Shown: positions 55,776 to 64,000, counted from the first letter of the stretch. The stretch: DNA of 64,000 bases from CAVPXC01 sp963709505 (GCA_963709505.1 CAVPXC010000030.1:8434-72433), one strand, 5' to 3'. The notes: a model not told the origin generated them from the letters alone. Program-made: numbers and translations.

Positions 55776-55859
55776 CACCCGTTGCAGCGGACGGGCTGGC
55801 GCCTGTGTGAAAGCAAGCGAACTCGAAGACCCGCCCGCCGCTGAACTTGGCCGTTGGGC
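55771..55859. other. attC-like cassette recombination site
   Basis: The stretch begins GCTAACACCCG and ends with GTTGGGC, which fits the GTTRRRY core. The inner arms AGCGGACGGGC (55786-55796) and GCCCGCCGCT (55833-55842) pair with one bulged A, as in the extrahelical bases of attC sites. It lies directly after the HigBA remnant. No integrase gene is in the window. Confidence 0.45.
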
Positions 55860-55921
55860 GGTTTCTTAAAGCGATCGATTGGCTACTCTTAGAATCACCG
55901 GATCAAAGCAATATAGGAGAA

Positions 55922-56932
55922 ATGCTCTTGAAAGCAATTGTATGGACAAAATACGGACCCCCGGATGTTCTTCAGCTCAGCGAGGTAGAAAACCCTACCC
56001 CCAAGGACAATGAAGTACTGATAAGAACGTACGCGGCAACCGTGACGGCGGGAGACTGTGAAGCCCGAAGTATGAAAATTCCCATCTTGTTCAGGCTTCC
56101 GATGCAACTCTATATCGGTCCCATAAAACCCAAAAGAACGACGATACTTGGGCAAGAGCTGGCCGGGGAAATCGAAGCAGTTGGCAAAAATGTAAAACGA
56201 TTTAAGCAAGGGGACCAGATTTTTGCTGCTACCGGGATGCGTATGGGGGCAAATGCTGAGTACAGTTGTCTGCCGGAAGAACCGACAGAGATGGGAGGGG
56301 CGCTGGCAATCAAACCGGCCAACATGACCTACGAGGAAGCCGCCGCCGTTCCCGTTGCGGGACTTGAAGCATTGCATTTTCTTAGGCAAGCAAATATCCG
56401 GAGCGGAGAAAAGGTTCTGATCAATGGCGCCGGAGGAAGCATCGGTACGTTTGCGGTACAGCTTGCCAAATCATTCGGGGCTGACGTGACCGCCGTGGAT
56501 AGCACGCTGAAATTGGACATGCTGCGCTCGATTGGTGCAGACTTCGTCATCGATTACACGCAAGAAGATTTTACCAACAACGGCCAGACCTATGATGTTA
56601 TCTTTGACGTGGTGGGCAAGACTTCGTTTTCACGCTGCATCAGATCGTTAACGCAAAATGGACGCTATCTTCTAGCGAACCCTGGGCTGTCACAGATGGT
56701 TCGAGGGCCATGGACTTCGATGAGAAGCAGCAAGAAAGTCATCATCGGGGCAGGTAGCCAAAAGAGTGAAGATTTGATTTTCCTCAAAGAGCTTATTGAG
56801 GCGGGAAAGATAAAATCCGTCATCGATAGACGTTATCCGTTGGAACAAACCGCCGACGCACACCGGTATGTTGAAACCGGGCAAAAAACGGGAAATGTCG
56901 TGATCACTTTGGAAAGCACCAATAGAAGTTAA
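55922..56932 (+). CDS. MDR-family NAD(P)-dependent quinone reductase/alcohol dehydrogenase-like
   Basis: ATG 55922 has AGGAG just upstream. The 336-residue protein has KAIVWTKYGPPDVLQL, ILGQELAGEIEAVGKNVKRFKQGDQIF, the nucleotide loop INGAGGSIGTFAVQLAKSFGADVTAV and DVVGKTSFSR, all typical of zinc-free quinone oxidoreductases of the medium-chain group. The zinc-ligand cysteines are absent. GC content is well below that of the core genes, with many AAA and ATT codons, so it is probably acquired by transfer. The AAC(3)-like gene follows 13 bases on. Confidence 0.85.
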   Translation: MLLKAIVWTKYGPPDVLQLSEVENPTPKDNEVLIRTYAATVTAGDCEARSMKIPILFRLPMQLYIGPIKPKRTTILGQELAGEIEAVGKNVKRFKQGDQIFAATGMRMGANAEYSCLPEEPTEMGGALAIKPANMTYEEAAAVPVAGLEALHFLRQANIRSGEKVLINGAGGSIGTFAVQLAKSFGADVTAVDSTLKLDMLRSIGADFVIDYTQEDFTNNGQTYDVIFDVVGKTSFSRCIRSLTQNGRYLLANPGLSQMVRGPWTSMRSSKKVIIGAGSQKSEDLIFLKELIEAGKIKSVIDRRYPLEQTADAHRYVETGQKTGNVVITLESTNRS

Positions 56933-56945
56933 GGGTGTCCCAAAC

Positions 56946-57399
56946 ATGATCGAGATAAGAACGAGCAGGCTGACATGTGGCGACCGTGACCTGGCAAAGC
57001 GGCTGTTTGTGATGATGGCAGAGGTGTTTGAGGAAGAATGCGATCACCTGAGTGATCACTACCTTGATCGCTTGCTAAGCCGTGAGGACTTTTGGGCATT
57101 CGCCGCGTTCGCAGGCGATGAGATCGTTGGCGGTCTCACCGCACATACGTTGCCAATGACGAGATCCGAATCTTCGGAAATCTTCATCTATGACCTGGCT
57201 GTGCGAGAAGACCAGCAGCGTAAGGGTATCGGACGCCAGCTGATGATGGCGCTGCGCGAAGCCGCAGCGGCCGTCAGGAATCCAGCACGTCTTGGTCGCG
57301 GCAGACAACGACGATGGTCATGCGCTAGACTTCTATCGCGCTGTGGGAGGCGTGCCATCTCCGGTAACGTTTTTCACGTTCTCGGGAGATTGGGAGTAA
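56946..57399 (+). CDS. AAC(3)-I-like GNAT N-acetyltransferase (frameshifted)
   Basis: The first 105 residues include HYLDRLLSREDFWAFAAF, EIVGGLTAHTLP, SEIFIYDLAVREDQQRKGIGRQL and LREAAAA. This follows aminoglycoside 3-N-acetyltransferases of the AAC(3)-I group closely, including the acetyl-CoA loop QRKGIGRQL. A one-base shift near 57277 restores the usual end (QHVLVAADNDDGHALDFYRAVGG, then FTFSGDWE, stop at 57397). Members modify gentamicin-type drugs, but many environmental relatives have other roles. It may be one cassette with the preceding reductase. Confidence 0.75.
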
Positions 57400-57401
57400 C
57401 A

Positions 57402-57555
57402 GCTCCAGTTGCATTCACGATCAACGAGAGTGCCGCTGCGGTGGCGTTGTCAGGCAGATCGACGATGATGAAGAGATCGGTGTCGCCAAAGGCATAGTAG
57501 AAGGCTTCTATCGTGCCGCCAGCCAAGCTAAACAGCTTCTCAACCGCCGAATACT
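57402..57555 (-). pseudogene. GYD-domain protein fragment
   Basis: On the minus strand the frame reads SAVEKLFSLAGGTIEAFYY, then FGDTDLFIIVDLPDN and AAALSLIVNATGA, the centre of GYD-domain proteins. Both ends are missing or out of frame, and the C-terminal part runs into the AAC(3)-like gene. Confidence 0.65.
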
Positions 57556-57589
57556 TCGCCGGAAGTCACTTTCCCCCAGGATCATTTTA

Positions 57590-57748
57590 CTACCCAACGG
57601 GTGGCAACCGGAGGGCATCACTTCCGGTAGCGGGACGTCGTTCTATGTCGGCTCGCTGGCAGATGGCGCGATCTACGTAGGCGATTTCGGCACTGGCAGA
57701 GGAAGTGTCCTGGTGCCGGGCCAATCCGGAAAGGGCCGAGGAACTAAC
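57590..57748 (+). pseudogene. fragment of an SMP-30/gluconolactonase-like propeller protein
   Basis: The plus strand reads LPNGWQPEGITSG, then TSFYVGSLADGAIYVGDFGTG and GSVLVPGQSG, the N-terminal blade of secreted SMP-30/NHL-type proteins. It then stops matching. No start codon or further blades are present. The stretch 57749-58040 shows nothing else. Confidence 0.6.
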
Positions 57749-58040
57749 GCCAAATGCACCCATGTGACGCACAGAGTCGAGCGCGTCGCATGGCAAGCGG
57801 CGAGACTACATTTCGCCACTCAGCTTCATCGTCCTACCAATTGCTGAGAGTCTGGGGGACCATATCTCCTGCTCGCCATACGGCGCACTGCTCCATCGCT
57901 CGATGCTACCCCTAGTTGTATTTCGATTGATCTTTTCGACCTGCAGTGCTACAATCCTTTCCAAACGACCTGGCGGGTCGTTGCTTTCCTTACCACCACA
58001 GTCGCACGATAGACAGAGGCGACGAACGGAAGAACAGAAG

Positions 58041-58790
58041 ATGAAGGGATTTGAACCTAAGCTAAGTTTTGGACCACATGCCGCGAGGACTTATGACGAC
58101 AATCCCAGGGGCGACGAAGAAGTGGCCGCCGAGTTTTTATCTGGATTCGCAAAGGCTGGTCGGGCACTTGAGTTCGCAATCGGAACTGGTCGCATAGCTC
58201 TCCCTCTCGCTGCCAGAGGCGTTCAAGTCGACGGCATTGAACTCTCGCCGCACATGATTACGCAGTTGCGCGCTAAGACTGGGGGCCAGCTGGTTGACGT
58301 AGTGATCGGCGATATGAGTTCGACAACGATGAATCGCCTGTACGACCTCGTTTACATTGTCTACAACTCGATCTTCAATCTGCTTACTGTTGACGGCCAA
58401 ATCCGCTGCTTTGAAAACGCAGCACGCCATCTCAACAGCGCCGGCCACTTTGTTGTAGAGACTGCCGTTCCTCACGCCTGGATATCCCCGGGACAGCCTG
58501 ACTATGTTCATACTGAGCACGTGGGTCTAGATGTGGTGGTTCTGGATGTCGCCCGCTATGATCCCGTGACGCAGTTGCTTGAGGAAAACCACGTCCGCCT
58601 TACTCCAAATGGCATAAGCATGGCTCCAATAGTTTGCCGTCTGATCACCCCTGGTGAGATGGATCTAATGGCTCGTATGGCGGGTCTCCACCTGGTCGCT
58701 CGTTATGCGACGTGGCAACGCACGGAATTCGATGCTCACAGCACCGCGCACATCTCGATCTATGGTTTCGGCTCGGAGAGACAGGCATAG
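58041..58790 (+). CDS. class I SAM-dependent methyltransferase
   Basis: The 249-residue protein starts at ATG 58041 (MKGFEPKLSFGPHAARTYDDNPRG). It has motif I ALEFAIGTGRIALPLAARG, acidic DGIELSP, GDMSSTTMNRLYDLVYIVYNS and a YAT-rich end. The family acts on small molecules; the substrate is unknown. The codon usage and lower GC match the island. Sequence of a type I restriction subunit begins nine bases after its stop, without its own start, so a rearrangement joint lies there. Confidence 0.8.
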   Translation: MKGFEPKLSFGPHAARTYDDNPRGDEEVAAEFLSGFAKAGRALEFAIGTGRIALPLAARGVQVDGIELSPHMITQLRAKTGGQLVDVVIGDMSSTTMNRLYDLVYIVYNSIFNLLTVDGQIRCFENAARHLNSAGHFVVETAVPHAWISPGQPDYVHTEHVGLDVVVLDVARYDPVTQLLEENHVRLTPNGISMAPIVCRLITPGEMDLMARMAGLHLVARYATWQRTEFDAHSTAHISIYGFGSERQA

Positions 58791-58798
58791 TCCGGTTG

Positions 58799-59271
58799 GC
58801 AAGGCGGAGCTGGACAACTTCATCAGCCCGGAAGAGAGATACCCGGTGATCGCGACCACGTCTAAGCTCCTCAACACCGGCGTCGATACCCAGACGTGCC
58901 AGCTGATCGTGCTGGACCGCACCATCAACTCGATGACCGAGTTCAAGCAGATCATCGGCCGCGGCACGCGTATCAGGGAGGATTTCGGCAAGACCTACTT
59001 CACCATCATGGACTTCCGCAACGTCACCCGTCTGTTTGCCGATCCGGACTTCGACGGCGAACCGGTGCAGATCTACGAGCCGGGCCTGCACGATCCGACC
59101 GTTCCGCCGGAGGGTGAGGCTGGCGACGGACAGGACGCAGGCGACTCGCTGCCGCCGGACCTTCGACAGCAGACGGGCGTGCGAATTTCCGAGCGACCGG
59201 AGCGGCGCGAGAAGTATTACGTCGATGCCGTGGAGGTCACGATTTTGGCCGAGCGCGTCCAATACCTGTGA
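58799..59271 (+). pseudogene. hsdR: C-terminal helicase fragment of a type I restriction subunit R
   Basis: The stretch reads GKAELDNFISPEERYPVIATTSKLLNTGVDTQTCQLIVLD and then TEFKQIIGRGTRIREDFGKTYFTIMDF, i.e. helicase motifs V and VI of HsdR, plus the following FADPDFDGEPVQIYEP. The nuclease domain, Walker A and motifs II-III are absent upstream, and the frame ends early at 59271. It is only about a sixth of a complete HsdR. Confidence 0.8.
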
Positions 59272-59610
59272 AAAGGCCCGGAACGAGGCCAAAGTGGCCG
59301 AGGTCCTGCAACTGCCGCCGATCAACCAGATCGGCCGGCCGGTGCAGAATTCTCAATTCCTTTGGCAGCAAGACAAAGTACCTTCAAGCCGTGCGCGATT
59401 TGGAGCAGGAAATCTACAAGGCGGCCTGAATCGACGGAATCAAAAGGGCGCATTCCAAATGGGTTGATGGAACAGTGAGAAGCAATCGTTGGTCGAGTAG
59501 GGGCTGGCGGCGACCCACCCACGATCACAGTAAGCACTCGTTGTTCCCACCTGTCGACAGCCGCCGCCAGACCCGTATCGAGACCTTCGAATTAATTAGG
59601 TCGTCTGCAG
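59272..59610 (+). other. unidentified gene remnant and empty sequence
   Basis: In shifting frames the stretch reads ARNEAKVAEVLQLPPINQIGRP and later YLQAVRDLEQEIYKAA with a stop at about 59430. This looks like the end of an unrecognised protein, probably once part of the restriction locus. From 59431 to 59610 I see nothing. Confidence 0.35.
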
Positions 59611-59856
59611 ATCACAATCACTATCCCTCAAGAACCGTTCCTGGCTGAGCCGCGTGAGAGTGTATCCAGGAAAATCCGCCTCTATGCTGCACTCTGTATG
59701 TACCGCGCCGGAGAATTGTCTGTCGGCGCGGCATGTGAACTGGCGGGTGTCGATCGATACACATTCCTCGAATTCTGAAGGCTCCAAGGCGTTTCGTTGC
59801 AGACCCAAACGCCCAACGAACTGGAGGCAGAATTCCATCGGTTCATTGGGGAATAA
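59611..59856 (+). pseudogene. UPF0175-like antitoxin, frameshifted
   Basis: Corrected, it reads TIPQEPFLAEPRESVSRKIRLYAALCMYRAGELSVGAACELAGVDRYTFLEF, then LQGVSLQTQTPNELEAEFHRFIGE. This matches UPF0175 (VapB-like) with its HTH. An in-frame TGA after the FLEF motif and two small indels near 59770 break it. No start codon is evident. Confidence 0.6.
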
Positions 59857-59859
59857 GCC

Positions 59860-60404
59860 ATGACTGTGTCAACCCAATCGCTTAGCTTACCAACTAACTA
59901 CAAGGTGTTGCTGGACGCACTACGGGAACGCATCCTCAGCGCCCAGGTGCGCGCTGCGCTGTCGGTCAACCGGGAGTTGGTGATGCTGTACTGGCAGATC
60001 GGCCGCGAGATTCTGATCCAGCAGGACGCACAAGGCTGGGGCGCCAAGGTGATCGATCGGTTGTCACAGGACCTGCGCCAGGCCTTTCCTGAAATGAAGG
60101 GGTTTTCTGCACGCAACTTGAAGTACATGCGGGCGTTCGCCGAGGCTTGGCCGGACGAGTCATTTGTGCAGCAGGTTGCTGCACAAATACCCTGGTTCCA
60201 CAACTGCGTGCTGTTGGATAAGCTCGCCTCACCAGGCGAACGCGAATGGTATGCCCGCAAGGCCATCGAGAACGGCTGGAGCCGCGCCATCCTGGTGCAT
60301 CAGCCTATCAATTGACACGGGCCCTGCCGGAAGCGTTGAAAGGCAGCCTGCCGACCATCGAAGAGCTGGAAGCCGAGCTGGCCCAAAACCAGGAGACCGA
60401 GTAA
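59860..60404 (+). pseudogene. DUF1016/YhcG-like protein with the nuclease domain deleted
   Basis: ATG 59860 gives a normal DUF1016 N-terminal domain (LSVNRELVMLYWQIGREIL, AFPEMKGFSARNLKYMRAF, NGWSRAILVHQ) ending at a stop at 60315. Just after the HQ codons the sequence continues out of frame as YQLTRALPEALKGSLPTIEELEAELAQ, the known C-terminus of these proteins. About 200 residues, containing the PD-(D/E)XK nuclease, are thus missing between. Such genes often accompany type I restriction loci, as here. Confidence 0.75.
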
Positions 60405-60410
60405 TCTCGC

Positions 60411-61455
60411 ATGTCCATCACCACCCTCGTCAAATCGATCCAAGACATCATGCGCCAGGACGCCGGCGTGGACGGCGACGCGCAGCGCATCTCGCAGCTC
60501 GTCTGGATGCTCTTCCTCAAGATCTACGACGACAAGGAGGTCGAATACGAGCTTGACCCGGCCTACGTCTCGCCGATCCCTGACCGCTTCCGCTGGCGCA
60601 GTTGGGCAGCCGACGACGAAGGTTTAACCGGCGACGAGCTGCTGGCTTTTGTCAACAACGACCTGTTTCCCGGCCTCAAAGGCCTGCAATTCAGCGCGGT
60701 CGACGACCCGCGCGGCTACATCGTGCAGGACGTCTTCACCGACGCTTACAACTACATGAAGTCGGGCACGTTGATCCGCCAGGTGATCAACAAGATCAAC
60801 CAGATCGACTTCAACTCCATGCAGGAACGCCACCTGTTCAACGACCTGTACGAGAAGTTCCTGCGCGACCTGCAGAGCGCCGGCAACGCCGGCGAGTACT
60901 ACACCCCGCGCTGCCGTGACCCAATTCATGGTGGACGTGACCGATCCCAAGCTGGACGGCGTGGTGCTGGACCCGGCGACCGGCACGGGGGGATTCTTGA
61001 TTTGCGCTTTGGAGCACATCCGAGGCAGATACGTGCAAACCACCGAGGACGCCGAGCGGCTCAGCCGGTCGATCCGCGGTGTCGAGAAGAAGCCGCTGCC
61101 GCATTTGCTGTGCGTCATCAACATGATCCTGCACGACGTCGAGACGCCGCACGTCGAGCGCGACAACGCCCTGTCGCGCCGGCCCTACCGAGACTACACC
61201 GACAGAGACCGGGTGCGCTATATCTTCACCAACCCGCCCTTTGGCGGCATGGAGGAGCCGGGCGTCGAGAGCAACTTCCCGTCGCAGTTCCAGACCAAGG
61301 AAACTGCCGACCTGTTCCTGGCGTTGATCGTGCACCTGCTGCAAGACGGCGGCCAGGGCGCGATCGTGCTGCCCGACGGCTCGCTGTTTGGCTGGTCGTC
61401 GACCTACAAGGCAGAACTCAGAGAAGCAGAGGCGCCCGGTGAGCTACCAGATTGA
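60411..61455 (+). CDS. hsdM: type I restriction-modification methyltransferase, frameshifted and 3'-truncated
   Basis: The protein starts SITTLVKSIQDIMRQDAG and has the helical N-terminal domain. After a one-base shift near 60911 (YYTPR to AVTQFMVD) come motif I LDPATGTGGFLI and motif IV FTNPPFGG, i.e. an N6-adenine methylase. It stops after VLPDGSLFG with an unrelated tail. The usual last about 130 residues and the hsdS gene are absent, so the enzyme is probably non-functional. With the hsdR fragment and DUF1016 remnant this is the wreck of a type I system. Confidence 0.8.
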
Positions 61456-61615
61456 GATCACGCCCGCGGCGCGTCGGGAGATTCGTGCACTGCCTGCGTA
61501 CGTGCACAGCGAAACGGACAAGGCTATACACCTGCTGGGCGATACGCTGGTATTGGCAGCGCCGGAGAATGGGGCAACCTCCGCATACTGCAACAACTGG
61601 ATTACGGCAAGTTGA
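61439..61615 (+). CDS. truncated RelE/ParE-like toxin
   Basis: The GTG at 61439 opens SYQIEITPAARREIRALPAYVHSETDKAIHLLG, the N-terminal helix-strand unit of RelE/ParE toxins. It overlaps the false end of hsdM. The second half loses similarity after LGDTL. It is 58 codons against the usual 85-95, so probably dead. No antitoxin is adjacent. Confidence 0.55.
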   Translation: MSYQIEITPAARREIRALPAYVHSETDKAIHLLGDTLVLAAPENGATSAYCNNWITAS

Positions 61616-61690
61616 TCGCGTCTGGTACAATACCCGTATCGGCAAAACCTGCATTGCCGCCAGCCCAAGTCCAAACCGGCAGGAGGAACC

Positions 61691-62711
61691 ATGCCATCCG
61701 CATCATCTGTGACACCGTCTCCAGCTACCGTCGAACCTGACCTTGCAGGCGCATCCAGCGCGAAAGAGCGTCGTCCGGCTCAGGAGCAAGCCCTGTCCGA
61801 GAGGAAAAACGCAGACATTCGCTGTGTGCTCATTCTAGGCGCGGGCACCATCGGGCAGCAGATCGGCCTGCAGTGCGCGATGCACGGCTATGAGGTCATC
61901 GTCTACGACATTGCGCCGGACGCACTGGAGGCCGCGCGCGCTCAAATCGAAGCCTATGCGGCGCAACTGGTCGATCAAATGCGCCTGACCCCGAGTGGAT
62001 CAAACGCTGCCTTGGCTCGCATTCGCTATACAGCCGACCCGGCGGATGCCGACAGGGCGGACCTGGTCAGCGAATCGGTTCCCGAGGATCCGGCCTTGAA
62101 GGCGAAAGTTTTCGCCCAGTTCAACCAGATCTGCCCGCCCTACACGATCTTCACGACGAATAGCTCTTCGCTCGTCCCCTCCATGTTTGCCGCCGCGACC
62201 GGCCGCCCGGCCCAGTTTGCGGCGCTGCACTTTCACAGCCTCGTGTGGGACTCGAATGTGGTGGATATCATGCCGCATCCCGGCACCGCTCCGGAAACCA
62301 TGGAAGCGATCCGTGCCTTTGCCAAGCGGATCGGGCAGATACCGATCGTGCTCAAGAAGGAGAACCACGGCTACGTCTTCAATGCCATGTTCAACGAATT
62401 GAACACAGCGGCGGTGAGTCCTGGCTGCCAACGGCGTCGCCTCGCCGGAGGACGTTGATCGCGCCTGGATGGGCGTCATGAAAATGCCGCTCGGCCCCTT
62501 CGGCTGGCTGGATGGCGTCGGCCTGAAGACCGTCTGGGATATCACCCAATACTGGGCCGCGACGACGGGCGATGCGCAACTCCAGGCCAACGCCGGCTTC
62601 CTGAAACAATACGTCGACAGGAACTGGCTGGGCGTCAAGACGGGTCAGGGCATCTACACGTATCCCGACCCAGCCTACGCACGTCCCGGGTTCTTGACCG
62701 GCGAGGCATAA
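61691..62711 (+). CDS. 3-hydroxyacyl-CoA dehydrogenase NAD-binding family protein (frameshifted)
   Basis: CAGGAGGAACC precedes ATG 61691. After a variable N-terminus of about 40 residues comes the NAD fold VLILGAGTIGQQIGLQCAMHGYEVIVYDI, DLVSESVPEDPALKAKVFAQFNQICP, TNSSSLVPS and FAALHFHSLVWDSNVVDIMPHPGT. A shift near 62415 is needed to reach MGVMKMPLGPFGWLDGVGL and TGQGIYTYPDPAY. Total about 340 residues, normal for 3-hydroxybutyryl-CoA dehydrogenase-like proteins. Fatty-acid or hydroxy-acid oxidation is likely; no partner enzymes are nearby. Confidence 0.82.
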
Positions 62712-62736
62712 CGCTGGCGCTGAGTTGACCTCTGAG

Positions 62737-63066
62737 ATGGATCAACCGAAACCGCTTGCAGTGATAGAAGACCGACCGATGCGTGACACATCCCCTCCTA
62801 ACCAGCAGGCCTTCTACGAACAAGTGTGGAGTTTGGTCCGCCAGGTGCCGCGCGGCAAGGTGGTCATCTACGACCAGATTGCCCAGATGCTTCCTCCGCC
62901 CGAGGAAATGGATCTCGAAACCTACCAGGCGCTCAGTCCACGCTGGGTGGGCAGCGCCATGGCGGCCTGTCCTGGTGATGTGCCGTGGCAGCGCGTCATC
63001 AATGCGCAGGGGTGCAAAAATGTCCTCCAAAACGTTCACTTACCTGTCAAAACTTCTCAGCCGTAA
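62737..63066 (+). CDS. MGMT-family alkyltransferase-like protein, C-terminus replaced
   Basis: The frame has QQAFYEQVWSLVRQVPRGKVVIYDQIAQML, PRWVGSAMAAC and VPWQRVINAQG, the DNA-binding domain of alkyltransferase-like/MGMT proteins. The usual active-site PCHR is represented by CPGDVPWQRV, i.e. no cysteine acceptor, as in ATL proteins. After INAQG the family continues about 40 residues; here the frame switches to CKNVLQNVHLPVKTSQP, which is the start of the next gene read out of frame. A deletion joint is likely. The start may also be the TTG at 62725. Confidence 0.7.
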   Translation: MDQPKPLAVIEDRPMRDTSPPNQQAFYEQVWSLVRQVPRGKVVIYDQIAQMLPPPEEMDLETYQALSPRWVGSAMAACPGDVPWQRVINAQGCKNVLQNVHLPVKTSQP

Positions 63067-63480
63067 ATCGATGAGGCCACTTACTCGCCTATTCACCAAC
63101 ACCCATGTGTTCCTTTACAAGCTCACCGGGGGAAAGCGCAGATCGCCAAGTACCCGACGATGCTGCTTACGGTAAAGGGACGCAAAACCGGTAAACTGCG
63201 AACAATTCCGCTAATCTATATTAGGGATGCCGACCGTTTTGTGATTGCCGCTGCCTATGCGGGAAGTGAACAGAACCCGACGTGGTGGTTAAACCTTCAG
63301 TCCAGCGGGGAAGGGCTAATACAGGTGATGCGGGATACTGTGCGCGTGCGAGCGCAGGTCGCGCCTCCAGAAGCACGCGCTGAACTGTGGCAGCGCTTGT
63401 CCGCGATGTACCCGTACTTCACCGACTACCAGACGCGCACCAGCCGGGAAATCCCGATTGTCATCTTAAGCCCGATATAA
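63020..63480 (+). CDS. DDN-like (deazaflavin-dependent) nitroreductase family protein (frameshifted)
   Basis: The ATG at 63020 begins SSKTFTYLSKLLSRKSMRPLTRLFTNTHVFLYKLTGG. After a G-run shift near 63135 it reads KAQIAKYPTMLLTVKGRKTGKLRTIPLIYI, FVIAAAYAGSEQNPTWWLNLQ and the C-terminus REIPIVILSP. The KGRKTGK-R and NP-WW-NL motifs are typical of F420-dependent DDN-like proteins. Coenzyme F420 use is inferred from the family. It lies across the joint with the alkyltransferase-like gene. Confidence 0.8.
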
Positions 63481-63662
63481 AAAGCTGCTGTCTGATCACC
63501 GTGCTTTAGGACTACAGGCAGCTTGGGTTGTGTGGTGTGGCAGGCATCGTCCCGGCAGGCGCAGCGGCATGGGCAAAAGCCAGCGGCGCGGTAGGTCATA
63601 GGCAGCAAACAAAAACCGGCCCAACCCACACTATCTGAATACGCGAAATGCCGGAACAGCGC

Positions 63663-63668
63663 TATAAT
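63663..63668 (+). promoter_or_regulatory. -10 box just before a GTG start
   Basis: A perfect TATAAT lies six bases before the GTG at 63675, so transcription would begin at or beside the start codon and give a leaderless mRNA. No good -35 is seen. The spacer 63481-63660 shows no gene. Confidence 0.5.
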
Positions 63669-63674
63669 GGACGC

Positions 63675-64000
63675 GTGCCCACGCCCATCTTAGCCACCAA
63701 GGTATACAAGCCCCCAGCCCGGCCCAAGACTGTCGCGTGCCTGCGTCTGCTCGAGCAGTTGAACGCAGGGTTGCCCGGAAAATTGACCCTGATCTCCGCC
63801 GCCGCCGGTTTTGGCAAGACTACGCTGGCCAGCGAATGGGCCGCCGCCTGCGGCCTACCAGCAGCCTGGCTATCGCTCGACGAAGGGGACAACGATCCAG
63901 CCCGTTTCCTGGCTTATCTGATCGCCGCGCTGAGACGGTCGCTCCGTCCGTGGGCCAGGGCGCGCTGGCCGCGCTGCAGGCTCCGCAGCCGCCGCCACCC
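63675..64000 (+). CDS. MalT-like LuxR-family regulator, 3' end outside window
   Basis: From GTG 63675 the protein reads PTPILATKVYKPPARPKTV and RLLEQLNAGLPGKLTLISAAAGFGKTTLASEWAA with the Walker A AAGFGKTT. WLSLDEGDNDPARFLAYLIAAL follows, the start of MalT/LuxR-type large ATP-binding regulators. A shift near 63940 seems needed (the other frame reads VGQGALAALQAPQPPP). The TPR and HTH parts lie beyond the window. Chloroflexota genomes carry many such genes. Confidence 0.8.
   Translation, partial: MPTPILATKVYKPPARPKTVACLRLLEQLNAGLPGKLTLISAAAGFGKTTLASEWAAACGLPAAWLSLDEGDNDPARFLAYLIAALRRSLRPWARARWPRCRLRSRRH

Overview
The window is about 64 kb of GC-rich chromosomal DNA. It most resembles the Chloroflexota, probably an Anaerolineae- or Caldilineae-like lineage. 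The grounds are gene content: two Chlor_Arch_YYY (DUF2298) polytopic proteins, an Agl23/TIGR03663-type membrane protein, GT39-like membrane enzymes, a secreted M28 peptidase with a dockerin-like tail, a non-pyrrolysine MttB-family enzyme and several toxin-antitoxin (TA) pairs. The assignment is inferred from gene families; no rRNA or marker-gene comparison was possible. At least two dozen conserved genes are broken by single-base frameshifts, including hisD, hisC, hisH, the Lhr helicase and hsdM. This pattern fits an indel-prone long-read or metagenome assembly better than biology, so such genes are given here as one feature spanning all their frames.

Layout. 0-12.5 kb: partial membrane protein, PlsC-like acyltransferase and alpha/beta hydrolase, a DUF433/PIN-like TA pair, a dead duplicate of the hydrolase, an orphan Eco57I-type DNA methylase, DoxX, a full-length Lhr helicase and DNA polymerase IV. 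12.7-16.5 kb: secreted M28 peptidase-dockerin and a secreted PLD protein with three OB-like repeats. 17.1-21.5 kb: hisD-hisC-hisB-DUF402-hisH. 21.7-25.4 kb: a FFLEELY-like protein, an M24 peptidase and a DUF348/G5/3D wall protein. 25.4-40.9 kb: a surface-glycosylation-like block made of a GT39-DUF2298 fusion, an ECF sigma/anti-sigma pair, a second DUF2298 protein, a GT39-like protein and an Agl23-like protein with a six-blade NHL propeller. 41-54 kb: TumE-type TA pair, MttB-family enzyme, Crp/Fnr regulator, HAF-repeat secreted protein behind a structured leader, VapBC, FAD oxidoreductase, a sugar kinase-nucleotidyltransferase fusion, DUF433/DUF5615 TA and a ThDP-dependent synthase. 54-63.5 kb: an accessory island of lower GC with a second TumE pair, a decayed HigBA, an attC-like site, an MDR oxidoreductase, an AAC(3)-I homologue, gene fragments, a wrecked type I restriction locus with DUF1016, a 3-hydroxyacyl-CoA dehydrogenase, a truncated alkyltransferase-like protein and a DDN-like protein. 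The window ends inside a MalT-like LuxR regulator.

Two kinds of non-coding structure run through the window. Short tandem repeats, mostly of period 7-9, sit inside the coding sequence of large proteins at linker positions (Lhr, both DUF2298 proteins, the G5/3D protein). Perfect intergenic palindromes recur in several sequence families, notably CGGTC-N-GACCG cores and arms with a TTTGCGGAAAA-type core.
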